This document shows, piece by piece, positions 62,130 to 64,000 of a stretch of 64,000 bases of DNA. The position numbers and the translations under genes were made by a program. The stretch comes from Agrypnia vestita (lineage: Eukaryota > Arthropoda > Insecta > Trichoptera > Phryganeidae), in assembly GCA_016648135.1 (NCBI GenBank), contig JADDOH010002335.1, forward strand, positions 124,001-188,000, written 5' to 3'. Below the pieces are notes generated by a model. It was not told the DNA's origin. It searched no databases and saw only the letters and a program-made list of their open reading frames with translations. Positions within the stretch are counted from its first letter, which is position 1. Every line of letters begins with the position of its first letter.

Positions 62130-62165
62130 ATCAACCTGTTTAGATACTATTGTATCTTTATCAGA
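62130..62165 (-). ncRNA. Hammerhead-ribozyme-like motif (degenerate)
   Basis: Minus strand CTGATAA, stem GATAC/GTATC (62143-62147, 62152-62156), TAAAC, then AGGTTGATA. The GAAA box has become TAAA, so catalysis is unlikely, but the layout matches the 43.9-kb foldback. Confidence 0.35.
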
Positions 62166-62199
62166 ACGGTCGTACACTAACATTATTTATACATAGTAG

Positions 62200-62500
62200 C
62201 TGTAACCCCTGAAAGATGACGGATTACAGCTAGAATGTATTACGTTTTACACACTTTGCTAAGCTCTAGGATATATTTATAATATATTTTTGGCCGTCCA
62301 CGGAGAGGCGACCGTAGCAACATGCGTAGAGCGGCCGGTTAGGGTTCGTTGGCCCAGAGTTTAAACCCTATCTCCGGCCATTTAATTTGTTTTTTAGCCG
62401 TGAATTCGACTGAAATTACGGATGTTACGGACAGGCAGGCAGACAGACGGACGGACGGGATGGATGAACGGACAGACGGACAGACGGACAGATAACGAAA
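62200..62500 (+). repeat. Composite repeat ending in a GGAC-type microsatellite
   Basis: Starts with 'agctgtaacccctg', includes a GC-rich part with 'gtttaaaccct' resembling a B box, and ends in degenerate (GACGGACA)n at 62428-62493. Confidence 0.5.
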
Positions 62501-62504
62501 TTAT

Positions 62505-63160
62505 AATGTTTGATTAATCTCAAATGAAAACAAAATTAAGATAGGCACTTTTATAAAATGTGACTAAAAATGAGAAAATATTTGCTTTATCAGCCATAGT
62601 AATAAAAATTTAGCATAATTATGTGTACTTCAATAAAATCAAAAGCGTAAGGGATATTAAAATTTTGTTATATTAAAACATAACTTATTTAATAGAATTT
62701 TATGTAGTGATGTGATTTTACAACTCATTTAATGCGAGCTATCGTTGGAGTTCAGCAAGCATCAGACGCTTTTGAGTTTATTAACAAAAGTGTGATCTCT
62801 CTTAGTGACTGTTTAATAATTTTTTCACATCTTTTAAATCTTTGCCATTTTAATCTTGGATTCAAGTCATGTTTTTTTTTCCAAATACTATTAACATTAA
62901 AACTCAAACGTCATTTTTATAAAAAATATAAGCAGATAGACATTACCGGCATGTACATTGTCCGATAAAATAATTTAATAAGTATCATTTCAAACAATTA
63001 AACTGACTGTATAAAAAATGAGTCATTATTGTATTGTCATCAGGAATATGTATCTGTTAAATTTATTGGTCAAGAAGTGGTTTAAACACTTATGGCGAAA
63101 ATTTGTGTTTGACAGGCGAGTGCATAATAAAATGTGAGAAAATAAAATAAAGTAATATAT
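62505..63160. other. Unassigned AT-rich sequence
   Basis: Nothing recognised. Frames of 66-78 codons are AT-rich. Confidence 0.4.
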
Positions 63161-63204
63161 TAAAGAAAAAACATTATTATTGTGAAGTTGCAATTTCAGA
63201 ATAA

Positions 63205-63615
63205 AGTTGCTATACAGAAAAATCAAATCAACGAAAAAATATTCTAACTGCCACCGGGATTCGAACCTCCATTCTATCCGGGGATGGCGCGTTATCCAAT
63301 TTCGCCAGGGCAGTCTGGTAAGTTGACGAAAATTTTTCGACCTTGTGTGTAGTCTTTTTTTAATTGATTAACATTTTTAATCCATTTTTAAAGCAATCCG
63401 TTTTTTTACAATATTACCTATCTACCATCTACCATCGTTAACTTACCAGACTGCCGTGACGAAATTGGATAACGCGCCATCCCGGATAGAATGGAGGTCC
63501 GTTGGGTTAGGTTAGGTTAGGTAAGGTTAGCGTTAGGTTAGGTTAGGTTACCGGGATTCGCCCGGTAGCAGTTAAAATATTTTTCATTAATTTGATTTTT
63601 CTGCATGTCTTTTCC
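63205..63615. mobile_element. tRNA-like foldback split by a TTAGG array
   Basis: Left arm 63210-63315 (tRNA-like in minus orientation) and right arm 63430-63610 (plus orientation) are reverse complements, sharing 'cagaaaaatcaaat', 'ccgggattcg' and 'ggataacgcgccatcc'. The right arm is interrupted in its B box by 63502-63551, (TTAGG)n. A relative with different tRNA-like sequence is at 6290-6690; both have 'ttaattgatta' and 'aagcaatcc' in the centre. Confidence 0.75.
63502..63551 (+). repeat. Interstitial (TTAGG)n array
   Basis: About nine units of TTAGG with two irregular units (gtaagg, gcgttagg). It lies exactly between 'ggaggtccg' and 'ccgggattcg', which are contiguous in the opposite arm apart from the overlapping B-box bases. 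Confidence 0.9.
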
Positions 63616-63654
63616 AATTGATTAACAAAAATTTGTTTAAAATAAAGTAGTGTT

Positions 63655-64000
63655 GCATGATAAGAAAAATAGATGGCCGATCATAATTTTATTGTACTTG
63701 TACATCTGCTAAAAAGACAGCAATAACATGTCGCATTCTTGTCACCAAAAATGTGATAACAATGTGAAAACGGAACAAACCTTAAAAACTTTTCTGGTCT
63801 CTCCGTCCGTGCGATAAGTTTGCGGCCGAGGCCACGGTGGAAAGGCTGGTTCAGTGAAAAGAGAGGAATTTTATTAGGGTTGTTCGACGGGGGCCGGGGA
63901 GGCCGTATGCAAAGCAGCGGAGCCTTATCACGGTCAAATATTTGACGTAAGTACGAGGGGAGGACCCTTCAGAGTTGTCCGAATGTGTTTTTAAATGATA
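63655..64000. other. Unassigned sequence, GC-rich toward the end
   Basis: From about 63790 the sequence becomes GC-rich ('gcggccgaggccacgg', 'gggggccggggagg') and includes a palindrome gtcaaatatttgac at about 63933. No protein recognised. It could be the edge of a promoter or exon that lies outside the window. Confidence 0.3.

Noticed and set aside
62428..62493. CRISPR-like or regulatory tandem array
   Set aside because: Simple (GACGGACA)-type microsatellite without spacers.

Overview
This window looks like AT-rich, repeat-dense nuclear DNA from an arthropod, most likely an insect. The evidence is short arrays of the arthropod telomere unit (TTAGG/CCTAA) at 58275-58314 and 63502-63551, fragments of non-LTR retrotransposons (RTE-like and L2/CR1-like), Penelope-like elements (PLEs) with a GIY-YIG endonuclease, mariner and hAT-type elements, tRNA-headed SINEs, and many short inverted-repeat elements. 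I found no host protein-coding gene that I could name, and no operon, CRISPR array, rRNA or intact functional tRNA. Almost every open frame under 130 codons is best read as chance or as transposon debris.

Layout. 1-10.5 kb: two recurring short element families (one with a CTCCCTTTCT terminal repeat, one recognised by its 'gatgtctc...gacgaagc' end), a hAT-like MITE at 4782-5473 with an imperfect 8-bp target duplication, a foldback at 4113-4317, and a foldback carrying tRNA-like sequence at 6290-6690. 10.5-13.6 kb: a 5'-truncated PLE with a readable reverse transcriptase and GIY-YIG domain, then a second PLE remnant bounded by inverted repeats. 14.26-20.07 kb: a 5.8-kb non-coding repeat ('element A') made largely of internal duplications; its shorter inverted copy 'element B' lies at 52.68-57.02 kb, so the 32.6 kb between them is flanked by multi-kilobase inverted repeats. 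20-50 kb: LINE 3' fragments at 20690-21245, 28640-29336, 35840-36412, 39455-39730, 44885-45150 and 46185-46640; a mariner transposase at 25080-26320 broken by a 400-bp foldback; further MITE and SINE copies. 57-64 kb: a GC-rich promoter-like island at 58550-58960, more SINEs, and a tRNA-like inverted repeat invaded by a TTAGG array.

The most interesting recurring signal is a small structured motif (CTGANGA-like box, a stem of variable sequence but conserved pairing, then GAAAC). It occurs at about nine places, twice just downstream of PLE coding sequence and otherwise in foldbacks or solo ends. It resembles the hammerhead ribozyme known from Penelope-like elements, but with departures from the consensus. 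The genes do not form a pathway; the window records nested and decaying mobile elements.
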